In this document: one piece after another, positions 22,835 through 34,422 of the stretch
How positions within the stretch are numbered: the stretch's first letter is position 1
Layout of the letters: the number at the start of each line of letters is the position of its first letter
Source: Lenisia limosa
Lineage: Eukaryota > Breviatea
Length of the DNA stretch: 42,861 nt
Direction of reading: 5' to 3'
Assembly (NCBI GenBank): GCA_001655205.1
Contig: LPNZ01004383.1
Coordinates: 1-42,861, forward strand
Notes under the pieces: model-generated
What the model was told of the DNA's origin: nothing
Seen by the model: only the letters and a program-made list of their open reading frames with translations
The model's database searches: none
Program-made: the position numbers and the translations under genes

Positions 22835-25620
22835 TCATTGAATAAGTGGACAAACCAGAGGGAAGAGAAAAGCAAACAGCCCTCCAAAAATGAAAGCGTT
22901 TGGAAACAGAAAGCTAATCACACCAAGTGGCAAGCCTAAGACATTAAGAAGACTAAGATAATTACCAACCAAATCCGCAATAGTAGCCCCATTTGGTTTC
23001 GATTTCACGCAGCTGGGATTCATGCACAATCCCTTTATGAGCCCAGATGTACCTGTGTTTGTTAATGTGTTTAAAAGGAAGCTCTACTGATCCATTTGAT
23101 ATCGACATATAGTAATATACTATATGATATGATATTATACATGTACAATTTCCTGAATTTTTTTCAATAATTTAAGTAGCTACTCAAGAGGAAGTACAAA
23201 AAAAATTTCGTAAATTTCCATAAATTTTTGGAACCCGAATGCGAACTTTAAAATTGTGACGCAAATGTTAGGATTCGAGTACCCAAACGGTCCTTCAGAT
23301 CTCCGGAATTCCGAATTTTTTTTTCTGAAATTCCGACTTCAGCTTTTTCCACACTATTTTTCAATTGTTATTTGTTTAATTTTCTTATTTTACCTTAAAA
23401 TGTGGACATTATCGCATTATCTTGGTTATATTTGAAGGCTTCAAAATATACTTGAAATAACTGCAAATTTTAAAGAAATAACCTCGGAATTTTTTTCCAA
23501 AATTCCGCTAAAGTGCCCAAATCCTCCTCGGCCCAAATTCCGGGCTAGGAATCTGGTCTGGTTCTAATGATATCAATCCAAAATCTCCAATAAACGTGAT
23601 GGTGTGGACGACTTCGGCCAGATACCACCTTGTTTATTTTTCATCTCTGCAATTTACAGAAAAACAGTCACTTTGTTTTTTACATTTAACATCCACTTTC
23701 TTGGTTCCATTCCAAGTTTTTGAAAGTAACACAATATCGATATGTATTACGGCAAATGGTTGGGTGAATTATTATTATATATACTAAATCCGATGGCCTG
23801 TAAGGCGAGTGACCTGGCCTCCGCCGTGGTGTTCTCCAATTTGCTTTTTTGCAAATTTTTGCATTTATTACAAAAGGGTTGTGTAGTATTATCATCAATT
23901 AAGCATATCATATGCATAAGATCATCGTTTTGTGACATTTTACCCAAAAATGGCAAAGCGAAAAAATCATGAAAAATTGAAGGTACCATTAATTGATACT
24001 TCCTGTGAACTGTACTACTGTGAAAAACATTATTGTCTTGTTTTGTGAAGGTAGATTACAACAAAAAAGCTATCTAAGGAAAACTGGAAATTTGGTAATA
24101 TTCTGATTAAAAAACACATTCATGTTTTGTGCCCCACTCACTCAAACGAATATAGGGAGTAGATCCAGGAGGAAAGGAGAATAGCTAAGTACGGGCCAAC
24201 TTGAGGAAACAGAGAAACAATAAATAACTACAAAAGTCGGGTCAGAAAACATGAATTATAAAGCTGGAAACGAAGCGGATTAATGTACTGCTTAAATTCA
24301 ATACTCCCTCTCATCCTTCGATGACTCTAATCCAATACCAACACCACCCTGTTTGAAGAATGGAAGGGGTGTGTTGGGAGGTGAGTGAGGTCTGTGCAAT
24401 ATACCTAAATATACACCACACACTCTAATATTATTGCAAAAATCCAACCCCTTCACCTGGATTAAATAAAACACGACAAAAACAGCTCGATAAATCTCCT
24501 GAGCTATTCGCTGGACAATTCTAGAGGGCATAAAGGAAGATATTGATAGTCATTTGATTAATGACGAAAAGGAGCTCACTTATTGAGGAAACTGCTTGAT
24601 GAAGTTCGCCTCTGCTCAGTTGCCAAGTATATTGTCGCAATTTCATCATACCTAACAGATAATCACAATATGGAAGATACTGAGTCCAAAATATTTACTT
24701 CATCCCATCATTCCTATTTGTTGGAAAAAAAAGCTCCTCCAAAGGTGTTTTAAAGTAAGCTATAAGGAAGACTTGATGTCTGCTATAATCTGACTGGACT
24801 GTATACCATATACCCTAATCATATAATGTACGTTTGATCCTACATACCAAACAGTGTTGAGAAGGAAAGAGAGAAGGTAGAGAGGCAATACCCAAAGAAG
24901 CTGAACGGGTAAAACACCTCGCAACACACCAGGTAAAACACCTTGCAACACACCAGGAGCCCGTAACATTTCAATACTTAGCTGTATTTAGCTCATTGTG
25001 TACTTAGCAAAATATTTAAGCTAAGTACATTTTTTGTACATAGCTAAATCCTGCTCGGGAGGTGGATTTAGTTTAATACTTTTTTTTTCTTCATCTAAGA
25101 GGCTTTTACCTCTCTTTATCTCTTAATACAAAACTTAAATATGGTACGTAATGTTTTAAAATAGCGTCAGGCTTGTATTTAGCTCCAAAACACCCAAAAA
25201 TAGCTAAGTACAAAATGAGCTAAATACAGCTAAGTGCTGAAATGTTACGGGCTCCATGTAAAACTCCTCCCAACACACCAGGTAAAACAGCGATAAGATG
25301 GTAGACAGAAGCGGGGTGATCTTCTCACTGGATAGCGACGATAGGAAGGGGAGAATCAAGGCGTGAAAGATGACGTAGGAGCCAAGAAAGAGGATTCTGA
25401 AAGGTGAGCTACCACCAACACATGCAGATTAAATGTCAAAGTAGTCATTATTATTTATTGAAGCATATCCCCCTCCCAGTACATGCACTCACCCGTTCAA
25501 GAAAAAGCACTTAAAACACAGGATCCGCAGGGACTTGTCGTAGTATAGGGCCTTAATGAAGTGGTCTATCCTGAAGGCGTCCATCACCCCATGCATCAGC
25601 CCGCTGAGCTGGCCCGACAT
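22835..25620 (-). CDS. EI24: EI24/EPG-4-like multi-pass ER membrane protein
   Basis: ATG at 25620 (MSGQLSGLMHGVMDAF). Exons found: 25620-25493, 25396-25279, 24900-24848, 24651-24580, 24520-24457, 24199-24142, 23052-~22990 and a last exon to the stop at 22835. Family-typical segments appear in order: CFKCFFLNGILFLG, FYLLLWVLPLYLLSFLLN (across a splice), VWYDEIATIYLA, IAQEIYRAVFVVFYLIQ, GPYLAILLSSWIYSLYSFEY, and ETKWGYYCGFGLPLG near the C-terminus, followed by a last hydrophobic segment (IFGGLFAFLFPLVCPLIQ). EI24 is an ER membrane protein needed for autophagosome maturation in animals and present in most eukaryotes. One short exon between 24457 and 24199 is unresolved, since the phases need an extra piece. 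The second intron (24901-25278) holds a TIR element and duplicated splice-site units. The large intron (23053-24141, 1089 nt) holds repeat copy C. Confidence 0.88.
23751..23794 (+). repeat. Dispersed repeat, copy C (one end only)
   Basis: GGCAAATGGTTGGGTGAATT followed by ATTATATATACT matches the right end of copy B at 8884-8919. The CGCAGAAAGC core is missing. It lies in the 1.09 kb EI24 intron, beside a tract (23240-23560) rich in AATTCCG/CGGAATT motifs that may belong to the same or another decayed element. Confidence 0.5.
24909..24956. repeat. 24 bp tandem units in EI24 intron
   Basis: Two tandem 24 bp units (GTAAAACACC, then TCGCAACACACCAG or TTGCAACACACCAG) at 24909-24932 and 24933-24956. 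A third, diverged unit lies at 25258-25281, beyond the TIR element. On the minus strand the unit contains TTTTACCTGGTGTGTTG, the exon-intron boundary itself, so the intron seems to have copied its own donor region before or during insertion of the element. Confidence 0.75.
24957..25254. mobile_element. 298 bp element with ~50 bp terminal inverted repeats, in EI24 intron
   Basis: GAGCCCGTAACATTTCAATA (continuing to ~25008) is inverted, with a few mismatches, at 25203-25254. The interior is AT-rich, repeats TAGCTAA/GCTAAGTAC motifs, and has no ORF of note. It is a MITE-like element sitting between 24 bp repeat units in the second EI24 intron. No simple target-site duplication beyond the 24 bp units is visible. 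Confidence 0.8.
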
Positions 25621-26250
25621 TATTGGGGGGGGGGGGGTCGTTCTTGTTATTGCAGCAGTTCTTCAATTTTTTTCTTCACAAAACCAACAACACCCCGTTT
25701 TTTACAAGTTTACAATACCGAGAAATACGGAAATACGAAATACCACCAATAATAGGGGGGGGGGGGNNNNNNNNNNNNNNNNNNNNNNNNNNNNNNNNNN
25801 NNNNNNNNNNNNNNNNNNNNNNNNNNNNNNNNNNNNNNNNNNNNNNNNNNNNNNNNNNNNNNNNNNNNNNNNNNNNNNNNNNNTTTTTGTGGAGTGCCAA
25901 TGATTCTGATTTTCTTATTAGGTTTAATCTGGCAGATAAGTCCGAATGCGTTGTTTAAAAGTTCTAATATTACTAAACCTAAGAGTTTATTAGGTTTGGG
26001 GAGATTGGAATTGGATGAGAGAAGGCAATCAAAGAAAGGCAATTGTGGGAACAGCTGCATTGAACATCATAATAAAACTAGCGGCGTCTGGCACGGGTCC
26101 AACCGTCGGCATCGGGTTGGGCCTTCTCCCTAAAAAATAACGGTCGCTTTGAAGGCATTTTTAAAGAGGTAAACATGGTATAAACTACAGGCTAGACAGG
26201 GGTTTAGTTCGTATCATGCAATATGGGGACGAATCAATACAGCAAGCGGC
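25621..26250. other. Region between EI24 start and eIF3a stop
   Basis: Contains G runs at 25625-25637 and 25755-25766 and the N gap 25767-25883. The stretch 25884-26130 has open frames but nothing I recognise. EI24 5' sequence and the eIF3a 3' region must lie here. Confidence 0.4.
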
Positions 26251-29200
26251 CTACTTCTGGGGCTTCTTCTTGGCGGGGGCAGCGGCAGCCTGTGGTTGGG
26301 CCTGTCCTTCCTTGCGCCATTCTCTGTCACCACCTGTGACTGTTACGCCACCCAAAAGCCTCAAGAAAAAGCCTCAAGCCATTGACCCATTAAGGATCAT
26401 GTTCAAAAGATGATGTTTTTCAAAAGATCATGGCCTCAAACCTTCGCGACGAGGGGCAGCGTCTTGCTCGGAGGCACCGCGACGAGCCCATGGCCTGGAG
26501 GGACGCTCTTGGCGTTCCTAGGGGGGGGGGGGGGNNNNNNNNNNNNNNNNNNNNNNNNNNNNNNNNNNNNNNNNNNNNNNNNNNNNNNNNNNNNNNNNNN
26601 NNNNNNNNNNNNNNNNNNNNNNNNNNNNNNGATTCAAAGAGAATTAAGTTTGGCTCACGTTTGATTGGGGAGCGGAGGTCTGCTCGGAGGCACCACGACG
26701 AGCCCATGGGCGGTCCATTGAACCTTCCTAATGGGGTAAGTCAAGCAAGGATGATCAAATCATATCTTTCCTAATGGGGAAGTTTACCAAGGCAGCTGCA
26801 ATTAAAGCCGCCTACAGTCTGACTGGGGCGAGGCTCCTCACGCTCAGCAGCGGGTGATTCTACCAAGTTAGAGAATCACAATCACAAAACCAGGGTCGAA
26901 AAGACGGGAAAAGTTGAGACGAAAAAAACGCCCAAATACTCTCAGCGACAGGCTTACGAGCCCATGGACGGGCGGCGGGAGAGGCCTCCCCGGAGGCCTC
27001 CTCAGCAGGGGTGCCAGCAGGTGACGCGGCGGGCTTACGAGCCCAGGGCTTAGCACCGCCCTCAGATGGGGAGGGAGTGGCCTCCGCGGCGGGGCTTGCT
27101 GCTGGGTAAAAAGAGCCAAAATGGAAATGAGGTTAACAAATGCTACATATAGGTCTTCACTTCGGTTCAAAAAAAGACTGAGTTTCTCGATAAGTCCTCA
27201 AAATATCGACATTTTAAAGGTCTTTTTCGAACCGAAGTGAAGCTCTAGCTGCATACCCTCAGCAGCAGGCTTGCGGGCCCATGGACGGGCGGCGGGAGCA
27301 GCCTCGGCCTCGGCAACGGGTGATGCTGGGGGGTGAGCGAACAAGCAATGGGAGAATGCCAAGAGGACAATGCTATACCTTGGGTCTCGACAGGAGCAGG
27401 CTTGCGGGCCCATGGACGAGCAGCAGCGGCAGCAGGGGCGGCAGCGGGGGCGGCTTCAGCAGCTGGTTCTACGATGTAATTGTTGGTACTTTAGGCGGTG
27501 ATAATAAGGAAAGGCATGGACAAAGAACCGGAGCAATATTAATAAACACTCACCAGCAGCGGGTGCGGCAGCACGGGCACCACGTGACCAGGGGCGGGCA
27601 GCAGGAGAGGCTGCAGCAACAGGGCTAGCTGTGGCAAATTAGGCAATGTCGTGGGTGGATAGAAAATCAACAAGAGGGCAATTCTCAACACCGCAGTGGG
27701 CATACCCTCCTCAGTCTTGGCGGCGGCTCCACGTGACCAGGGGCGGTCGGACTGTTAAGTAAGTAAAGACAGGACCACGGTGAGAAACAAAGACTGGTGA
27801 AATATTGATGATCTGTCTAAGCCTCGTTTTTTGGGAACAAAGAGAAGCCCAACACCACACACAGAGGCAGGAGAGGCAGCGGCAGGGCTGGAAGTGGCAG
27901 ACCAGTTACGCTCACTGGAGTTGGGAGCTGAAGAGGTGAGATCCAGGTATGGCCATGAAAACATCAACTTGGTACTGCCGCCCACCCCATGGTCTGGCAC
28001 TTCCGGTTCCAGCGTTGGCTACACGTTCATCACGCTGACGCTTACGGACCTAAAATATCAACACCAATGTTGCAACTCGATATGGCTTTGCCACTATTCC
28101 TGGTCCCACCTCAACCTCCTCGCGGCGAGCCTGAGCCTCCTCACGACGCTTCTCACGGGCAATCTGAATTGTCAATCAAAGTATATTGAAACAAAAATGA
28201 ACTTGGGCGACACCATACCCGAGCCTTCTCGCGCATGGCGTCACGGGTCTTGGTACGCTTGGCGGTGGCGGCGGCAACAGACTTCTCCTGCTCCTCCTTG
28301 AGGTCCTCCATGAAGTTGTCGTAGTCTTCGGAGATCTCAACGGCACGGGCCTTGCGCTCGACAGCTTCCTTCCATCTGGGGGATCAGAGAGGCAAAGGGC
28401 ATGAATCATCAGCCAAGCGCCCACTGTTTCTTGTGATTTTCGAGGAAAGCGGCACGCTGTTGTTCAAAGAAGACCTTGTCCTCCTCGCGTTGCTTGGAGT
28501 GGAGAACCTAAACAGTCAAAGGAACAAAGAAAGCTAATCTACAAACCTTCATGACAGGAATCTCAACCTCACGGCAGGCACGAATGAAGAAGTCTTGACG
28601 CTGTGTTATCAAAAAATGACGGCAACAACGCACAACCAAAGGCTAAGACAACGACACCAACCTTGGCCATATTGCGGATACGCTTGACGACAAGATCTCT
28701 CTTTGACTGCATGGTCTCAACCTAGATAGAATGACTGACGGAATGGGGTGGTGTCAAGAGGCGAGGCAGCAGGCAGAGGAGCAAAACAAGCAAGCTAGAA
28801 AAGACGGAGCAGCGAACCTGCTGTCTGCTCTTCTCAATATCCTGGGTGATCTCAGCCTTGGCCTTATCGGACTTCTGCTGCTCACGAGCAAGACGGTCGG
28901 CCTCGCGTTGACGAGCCTCAAGGGCAAGACGCTCCTGGGGGGGGGGGGGTAAAATNNNNNNNNNNNNNNNNNNNNNNNNNNNNNNNNNNNNNNNNNNNNN
29001 NNNNNNNNNNNNNNNNNNNNNNNNNNNNNNNNNNNNNNNNNNNNNNNNNNNNGTTGGTTGGCATACTAGGTTTGAGAACAACAAAACAAAGCCCAGCCAG
29101 TCACTTCTGCAGCACCAACATACGTGACTCCTTATTCGAATAGATGAACAAACCTTCTCGGCGTTCTCACGAGCCTCCTGAGCAAGCTTCTCGTTGCGCT

Positions 29201-32200
29201 TCTCAATCTCAAGAGCATCCTGAAACGTAAGATCAAGCGACAGAGAGTGGAAGTCCCACCTTCTCCATCTGCTCAGCCTTCTCCTTGCGGCGCTCAATCG
29301 TGGACTTGCGGCCAAGAATGCGCACGTGCTCCTCACTCAGAGTAGAGGCCCACTGTGTGGTCAGCCAAATCTGAATGACACCCCAAATATCACACTGATA
29401 TTTTGCNNNNNNNNNNNNNNNNNNNNNNNNNNNNNNNNNNNNNNNNNNNNNNNNNNNNNNNNNNNNNNNNNNNNNNNNNNNNNNNNNNNNNNNNNNNNNG
29501 CGCTGATGGCAGGCTTCAGCATGGTCTCAACCTGCGGGGTAAGATTGCTCCTGGAAGGCGGCAGCGTACCTTCGAGAGCTTGGTAGCCAGCTTGCTGAGC
29601 TGGTGGCGAAGAGTGGTGCTCTCAAGTGCGTGGGAGGCAAAGCTGAGGGATCAGGGAGGGAGTGGAGGAAAGTGGACACGCACCGGATGACGCGGAGTTG
29701 GTGGTCCATTCTGAGGCTGAAGAGGCGTTGACGCGCTCCACAGAGGATTCCGTCTTCGATCTCAGACTAAAACGTCAACCCTTTCCCACCTCCTGAAGAA
29801 AGACAAAAAATTAGCCAGACAAATGCCACCCACGAAAGAAAGAGGCTGAGCCAGCTGCTCGAGACGATCGAAGGTGACAGTGGAGTACACGCGGGAAAGG
29901 TCACGGAGGAGTTTGGAGAGGAACACTGAGCGAAGATGAGAGCGGTAGCGTCTAGAGTGTTAGGAGGCACGGAGTCCGTCGTTGCCAACTTGAGGCTTTC
30001 GTTTTGCTCAATAAAGGCGAGGGCAGGGGCCACGCGGGCGGAAAGGTTGAGGGGGTCAAACTCGTCCTCGATGCCTACACGGTTAGAGAAGTGACAAAGG
30101 TAAGACCACAAACCGTAGAGAAGAGGCAGAATCTCGGGGTGACACATCTCGGGGATACCACGACTGATCTGAAGAGTCAGTTTAGCAACAAAAAAGCTCT
30201 TGAAAACTGGGTAGCCTCGCCCACGAGTTCAGTGATGAGGCTCTGGCGGGTGGGGATCTGAGAGCAGTTCAGGAGTGACGCGAGACGGTTCTTGCCCTAA
30301 AGAGTCAAATTGTTTCGATTGCAGCCTTCATGCAGCAGCGTGGCAGACCTGGGCGGTGTGAAGAGCGTAGAACTCATCGCCATCAGACTCCTCGTGGGGT
30401 GCTGACAGAGCAGACAGAAGGAGGCAAGACGCCATGTCCTGAGGTTGGTGAGAACTTTAAGGGTTCTAATAACGGAAAAATAATAATAAATAAAGAATCA
30501 TCATATTCATAACATTTAGATCTCCTGTGGATCCAATAGAGGAGCTTACGCGGATGTTGTTTTCGGTGAGCTTCTTGTTGTGGGCCTTCGCGAGGGTGAA
30601 ATATCTGAATAATCAGAATGCACCATGGATTCGGAAGGACAATTCTTCAAACCCAATCCTGTTACCTGAGCCAAGCAACGGAGTGGAAAAGAATGTTGTT
30701 GGACATGAAGAAGATCTCGACAAGCTTCTGGTAGTAGATACCCATGAGGTGTGTCTGAGGGCTGCGGTGGGCGATGGTAGACAGAGAATGGATATCCTTA
30801 AATGTCAGGTTTATACTTCGGAGGTGGGTTTATATCTGTCATTAGTTCAAAAAAAAAAAAAAAAATCTTGTGACGTTATTTCCCAAAACTTCTGAAACTA
30901 TTTGATATAATATGTTGAAATGAGTAATAAAAAGGGTAACTCTATTTCCGTCTTTTTATTTCTTATCATGTTGTCGAATAATTGAGCCGACCTCGATTGT
31001 CCTGAAGCCTTCAAGCCACTGCTTAAGCTCAGCGGCAGCGCTCAGTTGGGCAAAGCGAGTCTCAATGTAGTTCTGCAATCATAAGAACAGTGAACAAACA
31101 CGGGGGTATAAAGCAACAGCCGAAAGAAGCCGACCTGAAGGGAGACGGGATTCTGAAGATCCACAGCGCTCTGTTGGATGGTGTACTTCTTGAGTGACTC
31201 AAGATGGTATCTGATGAGATCGCAAAGACGACGGAACTCAGTTGGGCGTTGGTACTTAATGCAGAACTGATAGGCGGCAATGGCGGTACGCTGAACGGTG
31301 AGATGCTTCCTTGTCCACCGATAACAAAACCGCCGCCAAGATATGGGCAAACCTTGTAGAGATGCTCGACCTTTGAGTTGTTTCTGAAGGTCTCGAGCAC
31401 GGTTCTGTATACCTCCCAGAGGAACTTAAGCCATGGCATCAGGAGGAGGCGGCCAGCACGCTCGTTGCTGTTGCGTGAGTGCCATCCGAGAGATACATTG
31501 TCGAAAGAGAACCCACCTGTCTTCGCCTGAAACGAGAGTGACGAGGTCCTCGACGTCGTCTTCCTTGTCGAGATCATCGCCAGCCTGGATGTCACCATCG
31601 CCGAGGGCCTTCGCTTCTTCCCAGGCCTCGGCCGTGCGGTTCTCGGCTGACTGGGGGCGGGGTAAAACGGAAGAAACTTCGAGCCCGCAACGAACTATCT
31701 GAAACTCCAAAAAACTACAACAACAATAAAAAAACAAGTAATAACATGAGCAACACGCGTTCAACCTAGAAAAAGATGACACAAACACTGGCTAAAGTGG
31801 AATATGTATAAAGAGAGAACCGAGAGAACATGCTGCTACCCCGAAGCCTACTTCGACTAAATATGCAGCAGCCTTGTCAAGGACTTCAATCTGATTACTG
31901 TTTTGGCACACAACTTTAAAGTGGTGGAGAGCCTCCTTCATTAACTTCACCTTCTTCTGCTCGACAACAAGGTCAGTGTATCTGCATTATTATTCCTCAA
32001 TGCTAAGACATCCTAGAAATAAAAAAAATGGGACTATAGCGCTTTCAAGTGGTTTATAACACATGAGATCATACAACTCACCACCACCCTTCCCTAAACT
32101 TGCTTACTTGTCAAAGACTTCTCCCAAAACAGGGGTGAAGTTGCGGATCTTCCTGTTTGTGAGAACTTCATGAAGAACATTCACCGCTTCGGCATCCTGA

Positions 32201-32330
32201 TTCACTTCAAGTAAATCTACAATAATAAGCTTGGCTATAGTCGGATCTAGCAACCTTCTGAGCGCTTCAGAGCATTTTCAGGCTTGGCAAAGGGCTGCCT
32301 TTGTTGACCACCACGAAATCCCCTATTCAT
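26251..32330 (-). CDS. eIF3a: Eukaryotic translation initiation factor 3 subunit A with RPW-repeat tail
   Basis: ATG at 32330. The N-terminus has [12 protein letters not shown], the classic eIF3a start, then a TPR/PCI-like helical region. Exons at ~31.4-30.6 kb carry [40 protein letters not shown] and [11 protein letters not shown], which match the conserved core closely. A long charged helix region (28.2-29.3 kb: [14 protein letters not shown] and [19 protein letters not shown]-type repeats) matches the spectrin-like part of the family. The C-terminal exons (26.25-28.0 kb) are Ala/Pro-rich and hold nine copies of (R/K)PW(A/S)R or close variants. The protein ends APAKKKPQK-stop at 26253-26251. 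eIF3a is the scaffold of eIF3 on the 40S subunit. Three N gaps interrupt the gene (26535-26630, 28956-29052, 29407-29499). One intron holds a hairpin element (27151-27249). It starts 136 bp from, and divergent to, Sas10. Confidence 0.93.
26478..27990 (-). repeat. Nine RPW repeats encoded in eIF3a C-terminal exons
   Basis: In translation order: SARPWGG (~27990), SDRPWSRG (~27745), AARPWSRG (~27598), AARPWARKP (~27420), AARPWARKP (~27288), AKPWARKP (~27046), AARPWARKP (~26975), DRPWARRG (~26715), SRPWARRG (~26500). Most sit on their own small exon with Ala/Pro spacers; two share one exon. The CCATGGGC(C/T)CG core is strongly conserved between copies at the DNA level. Human eIF3a also has a repeated C-terminal tail but with a different, Asp/Arg-rich unit. 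Confidence 0.85.
27151..27249 (-). mobile_element. Intronic hairpin element, copy 1
   Basis: Ends CTTCACTTCGGTTCAAAAA (27155-27173) and its inverse around 27223-27242 enclose a ~50 bp AT-rich core containing AAGACTGA, CTCGATAA and ATATCGACATTTTAAA. It lies in an eIF3a intron whose donor (GTATGCAG) is directly beside the CTAGAGCTTCAC end. The same family appears at 36567-36666 and 39718-39811, with a half copy at 41981-42013. Confidence 0.8.
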
Positions 32331-32466
32331 GATCGATCGGTGGAAAAGAGGACGATTTTGCCAAAAAATGTCAATAAAAAGGAGGTTATGTCTAATTTCG
32401 TAACTCTTTAAACAGAAAAATCCGAAAAAAATGATCCTTTTTTGAGATTTGCAACTGTAGTACACG
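32331..32466. promoter_or_regulatory. 136 bp bidirectional upstream region of eIF3a (-) and Sas10 (+)
   Basis: The start codons of the two divergent genes are only 136 bp apart. The stretch holds GATCGATCGG at its left end and A-rich tracts (AGAAAAATCC, AAAAAAATGA) in the middle. A shared promoter for a translation factor and a ribosome-assembly factor is likely, but no named element can be assigned. Confidence 0.6.
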
Positions 32467-34422
32467 ATGGTTCAAATGAGAGCGCGTGTTAAAAAGAAGG
32501 AAACCATCGAGGAGATGGAAAGAGAGTTGGAGCAGGACAAGTCATGGAAGAAAGAAGAGTTCCATGGAGCTGATGATGAGCCTGAAGATGAAAGTCTAGA
32601 GATGGAGGAGGAGGAAGGCATTCACACCCTTTCAGCGAAGTATGAGCACCATATTCTCTTGGCCAAAGCCCCCCCTTCCCTTCTAATCGTTTTGTAGATT
32701 GAGTCAACTTGAAGCTATTGACTTTGACCCACGCTGGGGCGCTTCGTCATTCCTCCAGTCGCTCAAAGTACTGAGGGTTACATCATGACCTTGTGATTTT
32801 CTCCTTAGATGCGTTTAGAGTGTCAGTTTATTTGCTTGTTACAAAATAGCTTCAGTTTTATTTTGTTTTATTGTTTATCACCATCATTGATTTTTCCTTC
32901 TTCAGAACACCAAGAATGTCACAGTTGACGACGGTTTCTTTGAAGAAGATCATGTTGTTTTGGATCCAGTTGGGGGGGGGGTAGTCTTTTATTGGGATGG
33001 CTTTTGAGATATTGTATAATTAATCACAGTTTTCAAAATATGTACGCTAACATGTGTAGAAAGCTACTTGGAAGGAGGTGAGTTACACATACCCTGATTC
33101 AGCGTTCCTGGCAAACCAGCTTTTTGATGCTGAACAGGATGTTAAAGATGATACCAAGTAGGAGGGGTTAAATGAATCTGTTCTTATCGAAGGACTTGAA
33201 TGTGTTAAGAATGTGTGTTCACAGTTTGTAATCCAGCCTTGAAGAGTTGAAGTCAATAGACTGACCTGTAGGAGCCAGGCTAAACTGCCTCGCCTTGCCT
33301 CCCTCGGACGCCTGGCATCCGTCCTCGCTGGCCTCAACTACACCATGCAAAGAGTAGGCTTCTGGGATCTTCTGGCCGGCAATAGTCAAAGCAATGCCAT
33401 ATTCCTTGGTTTTGGTCAAGGGGTCTTGGATGTCATGAGCAGAGAATATTGAACCTTTTGCCGTTTGATTAGTTACTTTTCTGAATATAACGCTGCAGTC
33501 CATGGCATCAGATTCATGGTTGAATTTGGACTCTTTTGATACTTTTGCGGACTTTGGTGACACCCATACGAAACTGAAGGAAATGGAGTCTGCACAAAAG
33601 GATGAGCCCTCAACCAAGGCTTCTAAGGTAAATCCCTAAGATATAGGCTTAGGATAAGACTTGTTGTTTCTGTGATCCCTCGTGTATTTCCTTGACAAAT
33701 TCAGACGAAGAAAGAAAAGACGAAGAAGGAGAAGAAGGAGAAGGAGAAGAAGGAGTCAAAGGAAGAACTTACCGAGGAGATTGTAGCACCGGTTATGGAG
33801 AAGAGGGACAAGAAGGATAAAACAGAAAAGAAAACCAAATTTGGAGGGTATGAATTACTTAGTAACCTCACTATAATTGGGTTAATTAATATAATAATGT
33901 AATCCAATATATTATAAGCATGACCAGATTCTCCCTTGTTTTATTTCTCATTTCAACATTTATATCCTTTTGTGAATTCCAATAATAGGATCTTAAATGT
34001 AAAATATTGTTTTCCTTCTAACACTCTAGTGCTAAGATGGAGTTGACACATGATGGACAAGAAAAATCAGCCATCCCATACCATATTAAGAAGAACCGTG
34101 GACTTGTGAAGAAGAGGAAAAAGGTGTGATTCCTTCCATATTCCAGTTAAACTTGTTTTGTGTACATGAGACCCTGTGACCTTTTTAGGAGACGAGAAAT
34201 GCCCGTATCCATTACAAGAACATGTACCAAGACAAGCTCAAGAGAAGAAAGGTGAGAGCCATCCTGCTTTGTTATGGGCCGCGTTCTTTTGTTTCAGCAT
34301 TCACATATTTCCAGGGCCAAGTCAAGGACTTCGATGTATCGCTTCGCAACCGCGAGTACGGCGGAGAATACGCTGGTATCAACGTCAGAAGCGTCAAGGC
34401 TGCCAATTTGGCCAATTTCTAG
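32467..34422 (+). CDS. Sas10/Utp3-like small-subunit processome protein
   Basis: ATG at 32467 (MVQMRARVKKKETIEEMERE) opens an acidic N-terminal region. Splicing GTATGA at ~32640 to TGTAG joins LSAKLSQLEAIDFDPRWGAS; next NTKNVTVDDGFFEEDHVVLD, then KATWKEVSYTYPDSAFLANQ with LFDAEQDVKDD. From 33.5 kb the exons are firm: MASDSWLNLDSFDTFADFGD, a Lys/Glu run (33.7 kb), then AKMELTHDGQEKSAIPYHI, KKNRGLVKKRKKETRNARI, and a last exon GQVKDFDVSLRNREYGGEYA to the stop at 34420-34422. The AIPYHIKKNRGL...RRKGQV...YGGEYAGI series is the Sas10 C-terminal domain. Utp3/Sas10 acts in the nucleolus in 18S rRNA processing. The middle (33217-33500) is unresolved: no phase-consistent exon reads like the family's Sas10/C1D region, and the antisense frame is open there too. 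Confidence 0.8.

Noticed and set aside
24760-24969. Repeated PGVLQGVL-type peptide
   Set aside because: It is the translation of intronic 24 bp units in EI24; the family frame needs them spliced out.
31690-31760. Similarity of an A/C-rich tract here to 40624-40735
   Set aside because: They share ATCTGAAACTCC-like sequence and CAAAAAC runs, but the match is mostly low complexity.
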